Part shown: positions 24,912 through 33,744 of the stretch, in pieces
Layout of the letters: the number at the start of each line of letters is the position of its first letter
How positions within the stretch are numbered: position 1 is the stretch's first letter
Source of the DNA: Lysobacterales bacterium
GTDB lineage: Bacteria > Pseudomonadota > Gammaproteobacteria > Xanthomonadales > Ahniellaceae
NCBI GenBank assembly: GCA_016703225.1
Contig: JADJCM010000003.1
Location: 496,001 to 560,000 of the forward strand
DNA: 64,000 nucleotides
Direction: 5' to 3'
Program-made: the position numbers and the translations under genes
The notes under the pieces: generated by a model
Databases searched by the model: none
Told to the model about the DNA's origin: nothing
The model's input: the letters and a program-made list of their open reading frames with translations, nothing else

Positions 24912-26606
24912 ATGACCGAGGCGATCACACTGCACGTCGATGGCATGACCTGCGGGGCGTGCTCCGAGAACGTCCGGCAAGCTTTGGAGAAGGTGCCCGG
25001 TGTGCGTTCGGCAGCGGTGTCCTATCCGCAACGGCGGGCTGAAATCACGGCTGATGCGGGCGCCGATTTGGAGATGGCACCGCTGGTCGCCGCCGTGTCT
25101 GCACTCGGTTACCGGGCGCAGGCTGCCGACATGCCGAGCAAGCCTGCGGACCTGTTGAACAAGACGCTGGGCGGGTTAAACGGCGAGCCGAAGCGCGGAG
25201 ATGCAGAGCCGGCATTGCACGTCGCTGTGATTGGCAGTGGCGGCGCGGCGATGGCGGCGGCGCTGAAAGCCGTCGAGCAAGGAGCGCGCGTCACCTTGAT
25301 CGAGCGAGGCACCCTCGGCGGTACCTGCGTCAATGTCGGCTGCGTACCGTCCAAGATCATGATCCGTGCCGCGCATATCGCCCATGTACGGCGCGAGAGT
25401 CCGTTCGACGACGGCATTGCGGCCGCTTCGCCGGCGATCCTGCGCGAGCGTTTGCTGGCGCAGCAGCAGGAGCGCGTCGACGAACTGCGTCACGCCAAGT
25501 ACGAAGGTATTCTGGCCAGCACTCCCGCCATCACCGTGCTACGCGGCGACGCCCGCTTCCTGGACGACCGCCATCTGAACGTGCAACTGGCAGAAGGCGG
25601 CGAATGCGCAGTCGCCTTCGACCGCTGCCTGATCGCCACCGGCGCCAGCCCGGCGATTCCGCCGATCCCCGGCTTGCAGGGCACCCCCTACTGGACCTCC
25701 ACCGAGGCGCTGGTCAGCGACCGTATTCCCGAGCGGCTGGCGGTGATCGGTTCGTCGGTGGTGGCGGTCGAACTCGCGCAGGCCTTTGCCCGACTCGGCA
25801 GCAAGGTGACTCTCCTGGCGCGCAACACGCTGTTCTTCCGCGAAGATCCCACTATAGGTGAAGCCGTCACGGCCGCGTTCCGCAACGAAGGCATCGAAGT
25901 GCTGGAGCACACGCAGGCCAGTGAGGTGGCCTTTGCAAGCGGAGCATTCGTGCTCACGACCGGGCGCGGCGAACTGCGCGCTGACCGACTGCTGGTCGCC
26001 ACCGGCCGCACACCGAACACCCGCGCCTTGGATCTCGACGCGGCAGGTGTCGCGGTCAACGCGCAGGGCGCCATCATCATCGACAATGGGATGCGCACCG
26101 GCACACCGCACATCTACGCCGCGGGCGACTGCACCGACCAGCCGCAGTTCGTCTACGTCGCAGCGGCGGCCGGTACCCGCGCCGCGGTCAACATGACCGG
26201 CGGCGACACGGCGCTGGACCTGACGGCGATGCCGGCGGTCGTGTTCACCGATCCCCAGGTCGCCACCGTGGGCTATAGCGAAGCCGAAGCACACCATGCC
26301 GGCATCGAGACCGACAGCCGCACGCTGACACTCGACAACGTGCCCCGGGCGCTCGTCAACTTCGACACACGTGGCTTCATCAAGCTGGTCGCGGAAGCCG
26401 GCACTGGCCGGTTGCTCGGTGTGCAGGCGGTGACCCCCGAGGCGGGCGAACTGATTCAGACGGCCGCGCTCGCCATCCGGGCACGGATGACGGTGCAGGA
26501 GCTGGCCGACCAGTTGTTCCCTTACCTGACCATGGTCGAGGGACTGAAGCTCGCAGCGCAGACTTTCACCAAGGATGTGAAGCAACTGTCCTGCTGCGCG
26601 GGGTAG
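24912..26606 (+). CDS. merA: MerA mercuric reductase
   Basis: A 564-residue flavoenzyme that reduces Hg(II) to volatile Hg(0) with NADPH. An N-terminal metal-binding domain has GMTCGAC (11-17). The FAD site begins VAVIGSGGAAMAAA, the redox-active pair is C139/C144 (GTCVNVGCVPSK), and the NADPH site lies around LAVIGSSVVAVELAQAF. The C-terminal vicinal cysteines are in LSCCAG (561-562). All catalytic features are intact. Last mer gene; no merC, merD, merE or merB follows. Confidence 0.96.
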   Translation: MTEAITLHVDGMTCGACSENVRQALEKVPGVRSAAVSYPQRRAEITADAGADLEMAPLVAAVSALGYRAQAADMPSKPADLLNKTLGGLNGEPKRGDAEPALHVAVIGSGGAAMAAALKAVEQGARVTLIERGTLGGTCVNVGCVPSKIMIRAAHIAHVRRESPFDDGIAAASPAILRERLLAQQQERVDELRHAKYEGILASTPAITVLRGDARFLDDRHLNVQLAEGGECAVAFDRCLIATGASPAIPPIPGLQGTPYWTSTEALVSDRIPERLAVIGSSVVAVELAQAFARLGSKVTLLARNTLFFREDPTIGEAVTAAFRNEGIEVLEHTQASEVAFASGAFVLTTGRGELRADRLLVATGRTPNTRALDLDAAGVAVNAQGAIIIDNGMRTGTPHIYAAGDCTDQPQFVYVAAAAGTRAAVNMTGGDTALDLTAMPAVVFTDPQVATVGYSEAEAHHAGIETDSRTLTLDNVPRALVNFDTRGFIKLVAEAGTGRLLGVQAVTPEAGELIQTAALAIRARMTVQELADQLFPYLTMVEGLKLAAQTFTKDVKQLSCCAG

Positions 26607-26612
26607 TGCTGT

Positions 26613-26640
26613 GCTGAGCGTTCAGGCCCAAATGCTCAGC
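26613..26640 (+). terminator. Possible hairpin terminator after merA
   Basis: GCTGAGC (26613-26619) and GCTCAGC (26634-26640) can form a 7-bp stem with a 14-base loop just after the merA stop codon. There is no proper T-tract, so termination here is uncertain. It lies between the convergent merA and transposase genes. Confidence 0.3.
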
Positions 26641-26700
26641 TTCATCCGTTGAGCCAAACACCCAGGTTGAAGCTTCGGGGCTTGTGCGATGGGTCAAGGT

Positions 26701-28038
26701 TTACTCGAAATACCCCTCTTCGAGCAGCCGCACCAACGTCGGAATGTAAGGTCCATATTCGACCACGCGTCTGACCTGCTTCTTGCGGATCGATGCCATC
26801 GTCATTCGCTGGAACTCGAAGTTCGTTGATACCTGGTCATCATCGACATCTACGGTCTCGACTACGGCCCCGTCCTTGCGCGCCTTCTCGTTGTAGAGCA
26901 TCCGCGCCCGAATCACCTCGAAGCTGTAGCCCCTGCCCATGCGGTTCATGTCTTTGGCCAGTCGGTTGACGGATTCAGTATAGGCATTGGTAATGGGTTG
27001 TTCGAAGTAAGAGAAGATTTCGTCGTGCCAGTTGTGCACGGCGGTGGTCAGATCCTTGAACGTGGCCGCCAGCTCCGGCGGAATGTTGCCTAACCACGTC
27101 GCGCATGCCGCTTCAGCCTCCGGACGGCTCTTGTGATCCCAGATCGACAAGAAGCCTTCCTTGAGGGCGTGCGCCTCCCCGAGCTGGGGAAACTGGCGGA
27201 ACCATTCCAGGGCCCGTGTCATGTCTGCGCCCTTCAGATCGTGCTGCCGCTTGAGCAACAGGAAGCGCTCATCCTTGAGCTTGAGGCGCTGCCGAGCCGG
27301 CAGATCCTTGCGAATGCGCTTGCGCAGCTTCTCCAGCGCGTCATTGGCCATCCGCTGGATATGGAAACGATCGACCACAATCCGCGCCTGCGGCAGCGTG
27401 GCACGCACCACCTGCTTGTAAACGTGGTACATGTCCATCGCCACCCACTCGATGGTGTCCTTGTCCCGCAGGTTGCGGAAATAGGGCAGCAGGTCGGCCT
27501 TGGCCCGGCTCGGCCGGAGGTCGAATACCGTCTTGCGTTCGATGTTGGTGATCATCGCCCGGTACTGGCCGATGATCTTGAGCTCGTCGATCCCCAGGAT
27601 GCGGGGCGTCCGGAACCGGACCTTGGCCTCGAACTCCTCGATGAAGTCGTCAAAGACGTGGCGGACCGTCTTCTCGTCCAAGTCCACTTCGCGCGCCAGC
27701 GCCGCGAAGGTCTTGGTGAAGCTCTCTTTATGGATATAACGCACCAGGCGGGCCGTGGCTTGACGCTTGCTGTCGAGATCGGCGACAGGCTCGAAGAGCG
27801 TCTTATTGCACGAGATGCAGCGATATCGCCTGCGCTGGATGAACACCACGACCGGCTTGCCGTGCGTCGGCGTATCCTGAAACGACTGCTCTTGTGAGCC
27901 GTGACCGTGCAAACGTCCGACCTTGCACAGCGGGCAGGTTGCCACTGGCGCAACGCCTTCAGCCTTGACGACATAGCGCTCGTCATCGCCTACGACTTCA
28001 AGTGTATTGAGGCTACGCAACTGCAGAAAATCGGTCAC
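26701..28038 (-). CDS. tnpA: ISL3-family transposase
   Basis: A 445-residue transposase. The N-terminal zinc-finger region (CPLCKVGRLHGHG and CISCNKTLF) is followed by a helix-turn-helix (FAALAREVDLDEKTVRHVF). The DDE catalytic core then begins at ILGIDELKI, continues through VAMDMYHVYKQVV and IVVDRFHIQR, and ends near the conserved TNAYTESVNRLAKDMNRMGRGYSFEVIRARM. It appears intact. GTG start. It would mobilise the 4.5-kb mer transposon through the matching terminal repeats. Confidence 0.93.
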   Translation of the reverse strand: MTDFLQLRSLNTLEVVGDDERYVVKAEGVAPVATCPLCKVGRLHGHGSQEQSFQDTPTHGKPVVVFIQRRRYRCISCNKTLFEPVADLDSKRQATARLVRYIHKESFTKTFAALAREVDLDEKTVRHVFDDFIEEFEAKVRFRTPRILGIDELKIIGQYRAMITNIERKTVFDLRPSRAKADLLPYFRNLRDKDTIEWVAMDMYHVYKQVVRATLPQARIVVDRFHIQRMANDALEKLRKRIRKDLPARQRLKLKDERFLLLKRQHDLKGADMTRALEWFRQFPQLGEAHALKEGFLSIWDHKSRPEAEAACATWLGNIPPELAATFKDLTTAVHNWHDEIFSYFEQPITNAYTESVNRLAKDMNRMGRGYSFEVIRARMLYNEKARKDGAVVETVDVDDDQVSTNFEFQRMTMASIRKKQVRRVVEYGPYIPTLVRLLEEGYFE

Positions 28039-28054
28039 TCAACACTTGGGCGAG

Positions 28055-28071
28055 CCCACACTGAAATCCGG
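28055..28071 (-). repeat. Inner copy of the transposon end sequence
   Basis: Read on the minus strand, CCGGATTTCAGTGTGGG differs by one base from the core of the left terminal repeat (CCGGATTTTAGTGTGGG), yet it lies ~100 bp inside the right end and lacks the outer GGGTAT. It suggests that the right terminus was rearranged. Confidence 0.55.
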
Positions 28072-28156
28072 TTTCTAGCTTAGCATGCTCGTTCTCGGTT
28101 CCAACACTAGAATCCGCCTTTTGAAATGAGAGCTACAACAGCCATAAACCCTGAAA

Positions 28157-28179
28157 CCCACACCAGATTCCGGATACCC
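28157..28179 (-). repeat. Right terminal inverted repeat of the mer transposon
   Basis: Minus-strand sequence GGGTATCCGGAATCTGGTGT followed by GGG; 19 of 23 positions match the left end. Immediately outside is AAAAAATA. Confidence 0.8.
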
Positions 28180-28187
28180 AAAAAATA
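28180..28187. repeat. Right 8-bp target-site duplication of the mer transposon
   Basis: AAAAAATA, identical to 23652-23659. Removing one copy plus the element joins the hsdR upstream region to the 3' side of the nuclease gene at 28233. Confidence 0.85.
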
Positions 28188-28232
28188 GCCCCGGCCTCGC
28201 TCGCGCGGATGGGGCGGAGAAGGGAGCGGTGC

Positions 28233-29621
28233 TCAGAACACCACGCTCTCCCCCGGGTGGGCGAGTTGCACGGTGGCGCCGAAATCCTGGCGCAGTTTTT
28301 CGGCGAAGGTTTCGCGGGCGCGGTCTTCGCCGTGTACGAGCCACACTGGTGGGCGGTTGCGGAAGGCGCCGTACCATTCGCACAGGCCGGCCTGGTCGGC
28401 GTGGGCGGAGAGGCCGCCGACGGTGTGCAGGGTGGCGTTGACCTTGATCTGTTCGCCGAAGATCTTGACGAACTTGGCGCCGTCGACGAGCTCGCGCCCA
28501 AGCGTGCCGGCGGCTTGGTAGCCGGGGAAGATGACGTGTGTCTGGTTGCGCCAGAGCTGGTGCTTGAGGTGGTGGCGGATGCGGCCGCCATTGCACATGC
28601 CGGAGCCGGCGATGATGATCAGGCCGCCGCCGACGCGGTTCAGCGCCATCGACTCCTGCAGGTTCGCGACCAGTTGCAGGTTCGGCAGCCGGAACGGATG
28701 CACCCGCCCGCGCCAGACGCGCTGGGCTTCCTCGTCGAACAGCTCCTGGTGGTCGTCGTAGACCTTGACCACCTTGGTCGCCATCGGGCTGTCGAGCACG
28801 ATGCGGAAGTGCTTGAGATGCCACTCGTCGAAATGCTGGGCGAACTGGTACAGGATTTCCTGGGTGCGCCCGACCGCGAATGCCGGAATCAGGATATTGC
28901 CGCCGCTTTCGGCCACCGAGCGGAAAATCTCGCCAAGTTCGACCAGAGTGTTCTCGCGGTCGCGGTGCAGGCGATCGCCGTAGGTGCTTTCGAGCATCAC
29001 CAGGTCGGCCTCGTCGACGGTGCTCGGATCGCGCAGGATCGGTGTGCCCTTGGGGCCGATGTCGCCGGAGAACACCAGCTTGCGGGTGCCGTCGTCTTCG
29101 TCGGCCCACAGCTCGACGATCGCCGCGCCGATGATGTGGCCGGCATCGCGCAGGCGGAAGCGGATGCCGGGAAACAGCTCGGTGGTCTTGTCGTAGTCGA
29201 CACCTTTGAACTGGCGCAACACGTCTTCGACGTCGCCCTCGTCGTACAGCGGTTCCTGCGGTTTCAGGCCGCGGCGCGCGCGTCGACGATTTTCATAATC
29301 GACGTCGGCGGCGGCCAGTCGCGCCGAGTCTTCGAGCATGATCTTCGACAGATCGCGGGTGGCGCGCTGGGTGTAGATCGGCCCGCGATAGCCGCGCTTG
29401 CGCAGCAGCGGCAGGCGCCCGACGTGGTCGATGTGCGCGTGCGACAGGATCATCGCGTCGAGCCGGTTCAGGTCGAAGTCGAACTTCGCCGCATTGCGCT
29501 TGTCCTGGTCGCGACCGGACTGGATCATGCCGCAGTCGAGCAGGATGCGTTTGCCGGCAGCTTCGACCAGATGACAGGAGCCGGTGACTTCACCGGCAGC
29601 ACCGAAAAAGCTGAGCTTCAT
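28233..29621 (-). CDS. MBL-fold beta-CASP RNA-metabolising exonuclease-like protein
   Basis: A 462-residue protein with the metallo-beta-lactamase motifs SHAHIDHVG (zinc ligands) and RDAGHIIGAA. It also has the beta-CASP region (ESTYGDRLH, PAFAVGRTQEILY, SGMCNGGRI) and the C-terminal RMMBL motif with the histidine in VGGLSAHADQ. Homologues of this YSH1/RNase-J-like type process RNA. The ATG at 29619-29621 with GGAGG upstream is preferred over longer frames. Cytoplasmic; no operon partner. Confidence 0.85.
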   Translation of the reverse strand: MKLSFFGAAGEVTGSCHLVEAAGKRILLDCGMIQSGRDQDKRNAAKFDFDLNRLDAMILSHAHIDHVGRLPLLRKRGYRGPIYTQRATRDLSKIMLEDSARLAAADVDYENRRRARRGLKPQEPLYDEGDVEDVLRQFKGVDYDKTTELFPGIRFRLRDAGHIIGAAIVELWADEDDGTRKLVFSGDIGPKGTPILRDPSTVDEADLVMLESTYGDRLHRDRENTLVELGEIFRSVAESGGNILIPAFAVGRTQEILYQFAQHFDEWHLKHFRIVLDSPMATKVVKVYDDHQELFDEEAQRVWRGRVHPFRLPNLQLVANLQESMALNRVGGGLIIIAGSGMCNGGRIRHHLKHQLWRNQTHVIFPGYQAAGTLGRELVDGAKFVKIFGEQIKVNATLHTVGGLSAHADQAGLCEWYGAFRNRPPVWLVHGEDRARETFAEKLRQDFGATVQLAHPGESVVF

Positions 29622-29732
29622 GCATCCTCCATGGGTTGAACCGTGGCCGCCGCGCGGCACTGCGTGACTGCAGCCACTTTAGCATCGGCCCGCTGGCGGC
29701 TAGTGTGGCCTTTCCACTGATTGGAATCCGCC

Positions 29733-31760
29733 ATGAAACCCAGCTTTCGCCCGCTCGCGGCAGCCATCGCGCTGACGCTCACCCTCACTGCCGCAGCGAA
29801 GACCAACGAGCGCGGCATCGACCCGGCCAACTTCGATGCGACCACGCCCGCCTGCACCGATTTCTATCAGCATGCCAACGGCGGCTGGCTGAAGAACAAC
29901 CCGATCCCGGCGGAGTATTCCGCCTGGGGCACGATGAACGAAATCTCCGAGCGCAACCTCGATGTCCTGCGACAGATGCTCGACAGCGCCGCCAAGTCTG
30001 AGGCCAAGCCCGGTTCGAGCCAGCAGAAGATCGGCGATTTCTATGCGATGGCGATGGATGAGGCCGGCATCGAGAAGGCCGGTCTGGAACCGGTTCGGCC
30101 ACAACTGGCCGAAATCGATGCGCTGAAGACCCGCGCCGACCTGATCGCGTTGATCAATCGCTGGCACGCGCAGGGCATGGGGGTGCTGTTCGGTTTCGGC
30201 AAGGAGGCCGACCTCAAGAACTCGGCGATGAACATCGCCTACGCCACCCAGGGCGGACTCGGTCTGCCCGATCGCGACTACTACACCAAGGACGACGCCG
30301 AGTCGCAGGCGTTGCGCGCCAAGTACCTCGCCCATGTCGAGCGTATGCTGAGCCTGATCGGCAACACGCCGGAACAGGCCAAGCAAGATGCCGCCGCGAT
30401 CCTGGCGCTGGAGACGCGTCTGGCCAAGGCGTCGTTGACACGGCTGGAGCTGCGCGATCCGAACAAGAGCTACAACGTCGTCAGCCTCGATGCTGCGAAC
30501 CAGGCAACGCCGAACTACGCCTGGAACGAATTGCTCGGCGCGATCGGACGCAAGGACGTGACGACGTTCTCGCTGTCGCATCCGCTGTTCTTCGCGGAGA
30601 TGGACAAGACGCTCTCCGACACGCCGATCGCGACCTGGCAGGCCTACCTGCGCTGGAACTTGATCGGAACCGCGGCGCCCTACCTGTCGAAGCAATTCGT
30701 CGAAGCCGATTTCGATTTCGGCGGACGCACCCTGCGCGGCGCCAAGGAACTGCGGCCACGCTGGAAGCGCGTGATCGACTCGGTCAACGGCAATCTCGGC
30801 GAAGCGCTCGGCGAGCTGTTCGTCGCCAAGACCTTCCCGCCCGAGGCCAAGGCGCAGATGCTCGAACTGGTCGGCAACCTGCAGCAGGCGCTGAAGGCGC
30901 GGCTGATGAAACTCGACTGGATGAGCGATGCCACCAAGAAGGAGGCGATGGCGAAGTTCGACACCTTCACGCCCAAGATCGGTTATCCAGACAAGTGGCG
31001 CGACTACTCCAGGCTCGAAATCAAGCGCCAGCAATACTGGCACAACGTGCGTGCCGGCGTGGCGTTCGAGAGTGCGCGCCAGTTCGCGCAGATCGGACAG
31101 CCGGTGGACCGGGCCGAATGGGGCATGCTGCCGCAGACGGTGAATGCCTACTACAACCCGCTGGCCAATGAGATCGCGTTCCCGGCGGCGATCCTGCAGC
31201 CGCCGTACTTCGATCCCAAGGCCGACGCCGCGTTGAACTACGGCACCATCGGTGGCGTCATCGGCCACGAGTTGATGCACGGCTTCGACGACCAGGGCAG
31301 CCAGTTCGACGCCAAGGGCAACCTGCGCATGTGGTGGACCGACGAGGACCGCGCCAAGTTCACCGCGCGCACCGACCAGCTCGCCAAACAGTTCGACGGC
31401 TTCGTCGCGATCGACGACCTGCACGTCAACGGCAAGCTGACGCTGGGCGAGAACATCGCCGACCTCGGTGGCCTGCTGGTTTCCTACGACGCATGGCGCC
31501 TCGCCACCGCCAAGCAGAAACCGGAAGCGATCGATGGCCTCAGCCCCGAGCAGCGCTTCTTCCACGGCTGGGCCCAGGGCTGGCGTCGCCTGCACACCGA
31601 GCAGGACCTGAAGCTGCGTCTGAACACCGACGTGCACGCCCCGGCGCGCTTCCGCGTGCTCGGCCCCTACGCCAACATCGACGCCTTCGCCACCGCGTTC
31701 GCGTGCAAGCCGGGCGACCAGATGGTCGCGAAGCCCGAAGAACGCGTGGTGATCTGGTAA
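29733..31760 (+). CDS. M13-family metallopeptidase (PepO/neprilysin-like), exported
   Basis: A 675-residue zinc endopeptidase with a signal peptide (residues 1 to ~22). The N-terminal M13 block PACTDFYQHANGGWL is present. NAYYNPLANEIAFPAAILQPP binds substrate, H512-E-L-M-H516 binds zinc, and E573 in ENIADLGG is the third ligand. The usual C-terminal CxxW is replaced by VVIW. All catalytic residues are present. It likely degrades peptides in the periplasm or outside the cell. Confidence 0.93.
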   Translation: MKPSFRPLAAAIALTLTLTAAAKTNERGIDPANFDATTPACTDFYQHANGGWLKNNPIPAEYSAWGTMNEISERNLDVLRQMLDSAAKSEAKPGSSQQKIGDFYAMAMDEAGIEKAGLEPVRPQLAEIDALKTRADLIALINRWHAQGMGVLFGFGKEADLKNSAMNIAYATQGGLGLPDRDYYTKDDAESQALRAKYLAHVERMLSLIGNTPEQAKQDAAAILALETRLAKASLTRLELRDPNKSYNVVSLDAANQATPNYAWNELLGAIGRKDVTTFSLSHPLFFAEMDKTLSDTPIATWQAYLRWNLIGTAAPYLSKQFVEADFDFGGRTLRGAKELRPRWKRVIDSVNGNLGEALGELFVAKTFPPEAKAQMLELVGNLQQALKARLMKLDWMSDATKKEAMAKFDTFTPKIGYPDKWRDYSRLEIKRQQYWHNVRAGVAFESARQFAQIGQPVDRAEWGMLPQTVNAYYNPLANEIAFPAAILQPPYFDPKADAALNYGTIGGVIGHELMHGFDDQGSQFDAKGNLRMWWTDEDRAKFTARTDQLAKQFDGFVAIDDLHVNGKLTLGENIADLGGLLVSYDAWRLATAKQKPEAIDGLSPEQRFFHGWAQGWRRLHTEQDLKLRLNTDVHAPARFRVLGPYANIDAFATAFACKPGDQMVAKPEERVVIW

Positions 31761-31780
31761 GCCCCGAGGCAGATCCGGAA

Positions 31781-31812
31781 ACAACGACGGCGCCGAGAGG
31801 CGCCGTTGTCGT
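31781..31812. terminator. Hairpin between convergent M13 peptidase and pit genes
   Basis: ACAACGACGGCGCC, loop GAGA, GGCGCCGTTGTCGT form a long GC-rich stem of about 14 bp with two weak positions. It sits 20 bases after the peptidase stop and 20 before the pit stop, but no T-tract follows on either strand. It probably separates the two transcripts. Confidence 0.45.
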
Positions 31813-31832
31813 ATGCGCCGATGTCCACGGTC

Positions 31833-32966
31833 TCAGCTGCCGATCCAGCCCATGCCGCAGCTGGCGAGCACCAGACCGTAGGCGATGCCGCCGGCGGCCG
31901 GGATGGTGAGGATCCAGGCCCAGACGATGCGCTCGATCACGGTCCACTTCAGCGCCCTCGGGTTCTTGGCGAAGCCGACGCCCATGATCGCGGTCGAGAT
32001 GCTGTGCGTGGTCGAGACCGGCATGCCGAAGTGCGCGGCCACGGTCAGGATCGTCGCTGAACTCGTTTCTGCGGCGAAGCCGTGGATCGGGTGCAGCTTG
32101 ACCATCTTGTGGCCCAGCGTCTTGATGATGCGCCAGCCGCCGGCGGCGGTGCCGGCGGCCATCACCAGCGCACAGGTGACCACGATCCACAGGTCGATGT
32201 CGCCTTCCTTGCCGCCTGGATGCAGGAACGAAAGCCAGGACGGCAGGCCGTTCAGGGTGCCGGCGGCTTCGGCGCCGAAGATCGCCAGCGCGATGATGCC
32301 CATGGTCTTCTGTGCATCATTGGTGCCGTGCGCGAAGCCCATGTAAGCGGCGCTCGCGATCTGCGCCTTGCCGAAGAAGGCATTGACCCAGCGCGGGCGC
32401 GAGATGCGCGCGAACCAGCCACCCGCACCGTTCATGCCGCTGATGACCGCCATGAAACCGCCCATGATCAGGATGCCGAGGGTGAAACCGGCCACCGGTG
32501 ACGACAGCATCGGCAGCACCACTTTCCACAGCAGACCCTTGTTCTGCGTCCAGTCGCCGGCGGTTTGCGACCAGATCAGCGCGTCGAAGTTGCCGCTGGC
32601 CGCCGCCAGCGCTGCTCCGCAGAGGCCGCCGACCAGTGCGTGCGTCGACGACGAGGGCAGGCCCATCGCCCAGGTGATCAGGTTCCAGACGATGCCGCCG
32701 AGCAGGGCACAGATCAGCACGCCCGAGGTCACCGTGACCACATTGGTATCGACCAGGCCGGAAGAAATCGTCTTGGCCACGGCACTTCCGGCGAGCGCGC
32801 CGATCAGGTTCATCGAGGCGGCAAGCACCACCGCCTGGCGCGGTGAAAGCACCTTGGTCGCCACCACGGTGGCGATCGAGTTGGCGGTGTCGTGAAAACC
32901 GTTGACGTACTCGAAGATCAGCGCGACCGCGATGACGGCCAGCAGCACCAGCAGGGCAGTGGTCAT
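31833..32966 (-). CDS. pit: PiT-family inorganic phosphate transporter
   Basis: A 377-residue inner-membrane symporter for phosphate or metal-phosphate. The two inverted repeats each carry the signature: GFHDTANSIATVV near the N-terminus and AHGTNDAQKTMGIIAL at the centre. LPSSSTHALVGGLCGA and MPVSTTHSISTAIMG are the duplicated second motifs. Ten or so membrane segments fit. It follows the DUF47 gene by 7 bases, the standard PiT operon. Confidence 0.93.
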   Translation of the reverse strand: MTTALLVLLAVIAVALIFEYVNGFHDTANSIATVVATKVLSPRQAVVLAASMNLIGALAGSAVAKTISSGLVDTNVVTVTSGVLICALLGGIVWNLITWAMGLPSSSTHALVGGLCGAALAAASGNFDALIWSQTAGDWTQNKGLLWKVVLPMLSSPVAGFTLGILIMGGFMAVISGMNGAGGWFARISRPRWVNAFFGKAQIASAAYMGFAHGTNDAQKTMGIIALAIFGAEAAGTLNGLPSWLSFLHPGGKEGDIDLWIVVTCALVMAAGTAAGGWRIIKTLGHKMVKLHPIHGFAAETSSATILTVAAHFGMPVSTTHSISTAIMGVGFAKNPRALKWTVIERIVWAWILTIPAAGGIAYGLVLASCGMGWIGS

Positions 32967-32973
32967 TGCGACC

Positions 32974-33603
32974 TCAGCTGTTCTTGAGGACGATGTGGTA
33001 GACGACGTTGCCGGCGTCGCGGCAGCGGTCGATGGCCTTCTCCAGGATCTCGAACAGGTCCTTGCGGATCAGGTAACGCACCGGGTCGGCCTCGTCCTTG
33101 TACAGGTCGCGATACAGATCAAGGATCAGGCGGTCGGCCTCGGTCTCGATCGCCTGCAGTTCGTCGTACATGCCCTTGTAGGTCTCGATGGCCATGCCGC
33201 GGCGCAGTTCGCGGACCATGCGTACGACCACGCCTGCCGCTTTCTCCAGCATCGCCGCGCGCGGGGCGAAGTCCACCTCGCCGACGCGCTCGGCGGTCAA
33301 TGCGTAGCGCTCGGCGAATTTCTGCACCACTTTCGGAATCTTGTACAGCGCGGCGCCGAGCGCCTCGATGTCTTCACGCTCGATTGCGGTGACGAAGGTG
33401 TTGACCAGTTCATGACTGATCTGCGCCGCCAGTTCCTTTTCGCGCGAGTGGGTGCGGGTGAAATCCTCGAGTGAACCGGTCTTGCCCTGGTGGCCGAGCA
33501 GCGCAGTCAGCGCCTTGGCCGACTCGTGCGCGGCTTCCGAGGCTTGTTCCAGCAGGCTGAAGAAGCGATCGCCTTTTCCGAAGATGGTTTGCAGCGAAAA
33601 CAT
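32974..33603 (-). CDS. DUF47 family PiT accessory protein (PhoU-like)
   Basis: A 209-residue helical cytoplasmic protein starting MFSLQTIFGKGDRFFSLLEQ, with DPVRYLIRKDLFEILEKAIDRCRDAGNVV at the end, as in DUF47 proteins. These resemble PhoU and are nearly always encoded just before a PiT transporter, whose activity they modulate. The gap to pit is 7 bases. Confidence 0.9.
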   Translation of the reverse strand: MFSLQTIFGKGDRFFSLLEQASEAAHESAKALTALLGHQGKTGSLEDFTRTHSREKELAAQISHELVNTFVTAIEREDIEALGAALYKIPKVVQKFAERYALTAERVGEVDFAPRAAMLEKAAGVVVRMVRELRRGMAIETYKGMYDELQAIETEADRLILDLYRDLYKDEADPVRYLIRKDLFEILEKAIDRCRDAGNVVYHIVLKNS

Positions 33604-33744
33604 GGGCTTGACTCGCGAAGTTGGAGGAATTGGGGTGCTGCGGCGGGGCGCGCAATCGGCACAGCATAAGACGGATAGGTTACATTCCCATGACTCCGGT
33701 CGGGACTGCCTGCCTTCATCCGCCTCCGCTAGGCTTCGCGCCCC

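Larger units (their letters stand above)
23660..28179. mobile_element. ISL3-family transposon carrying a mercury-resistance operon (4520 bp)
   Basis: The left end GGGTATCCGGATTTTAGTGT (from 23660) and the right end, read inward on the minus strand from 28179, GGGTATCCGGAATCTGGTGT, match in 17 of 20 positions. Both are flanked by AAAAAATA. Inside are merR, merT, merP, merA and, on the minus strand, an intact ISL3-family transposase. The combination of one transposase, one pair of ends and a target duplication argues for a single mobile unit rather than an IS lying next to a mer operon. Confidence 0.85.

Noticed and set aside
23660..28179. Tn3/Tn21-type mercury transposon
   Set aside because: There is no resolvase, no large Tn3 transposase and no 38-bp GGGG-starting ends or 5-bp duplication; the transposase, ends and 8-bp duplication fit ISL3.
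29700..31784. Long minus-strand frame opposite the M13 peptidase gene
   Set aside because: The plus strand encodes all M13 catalytic motifs; the antisense frame is a codon-bias shadow.
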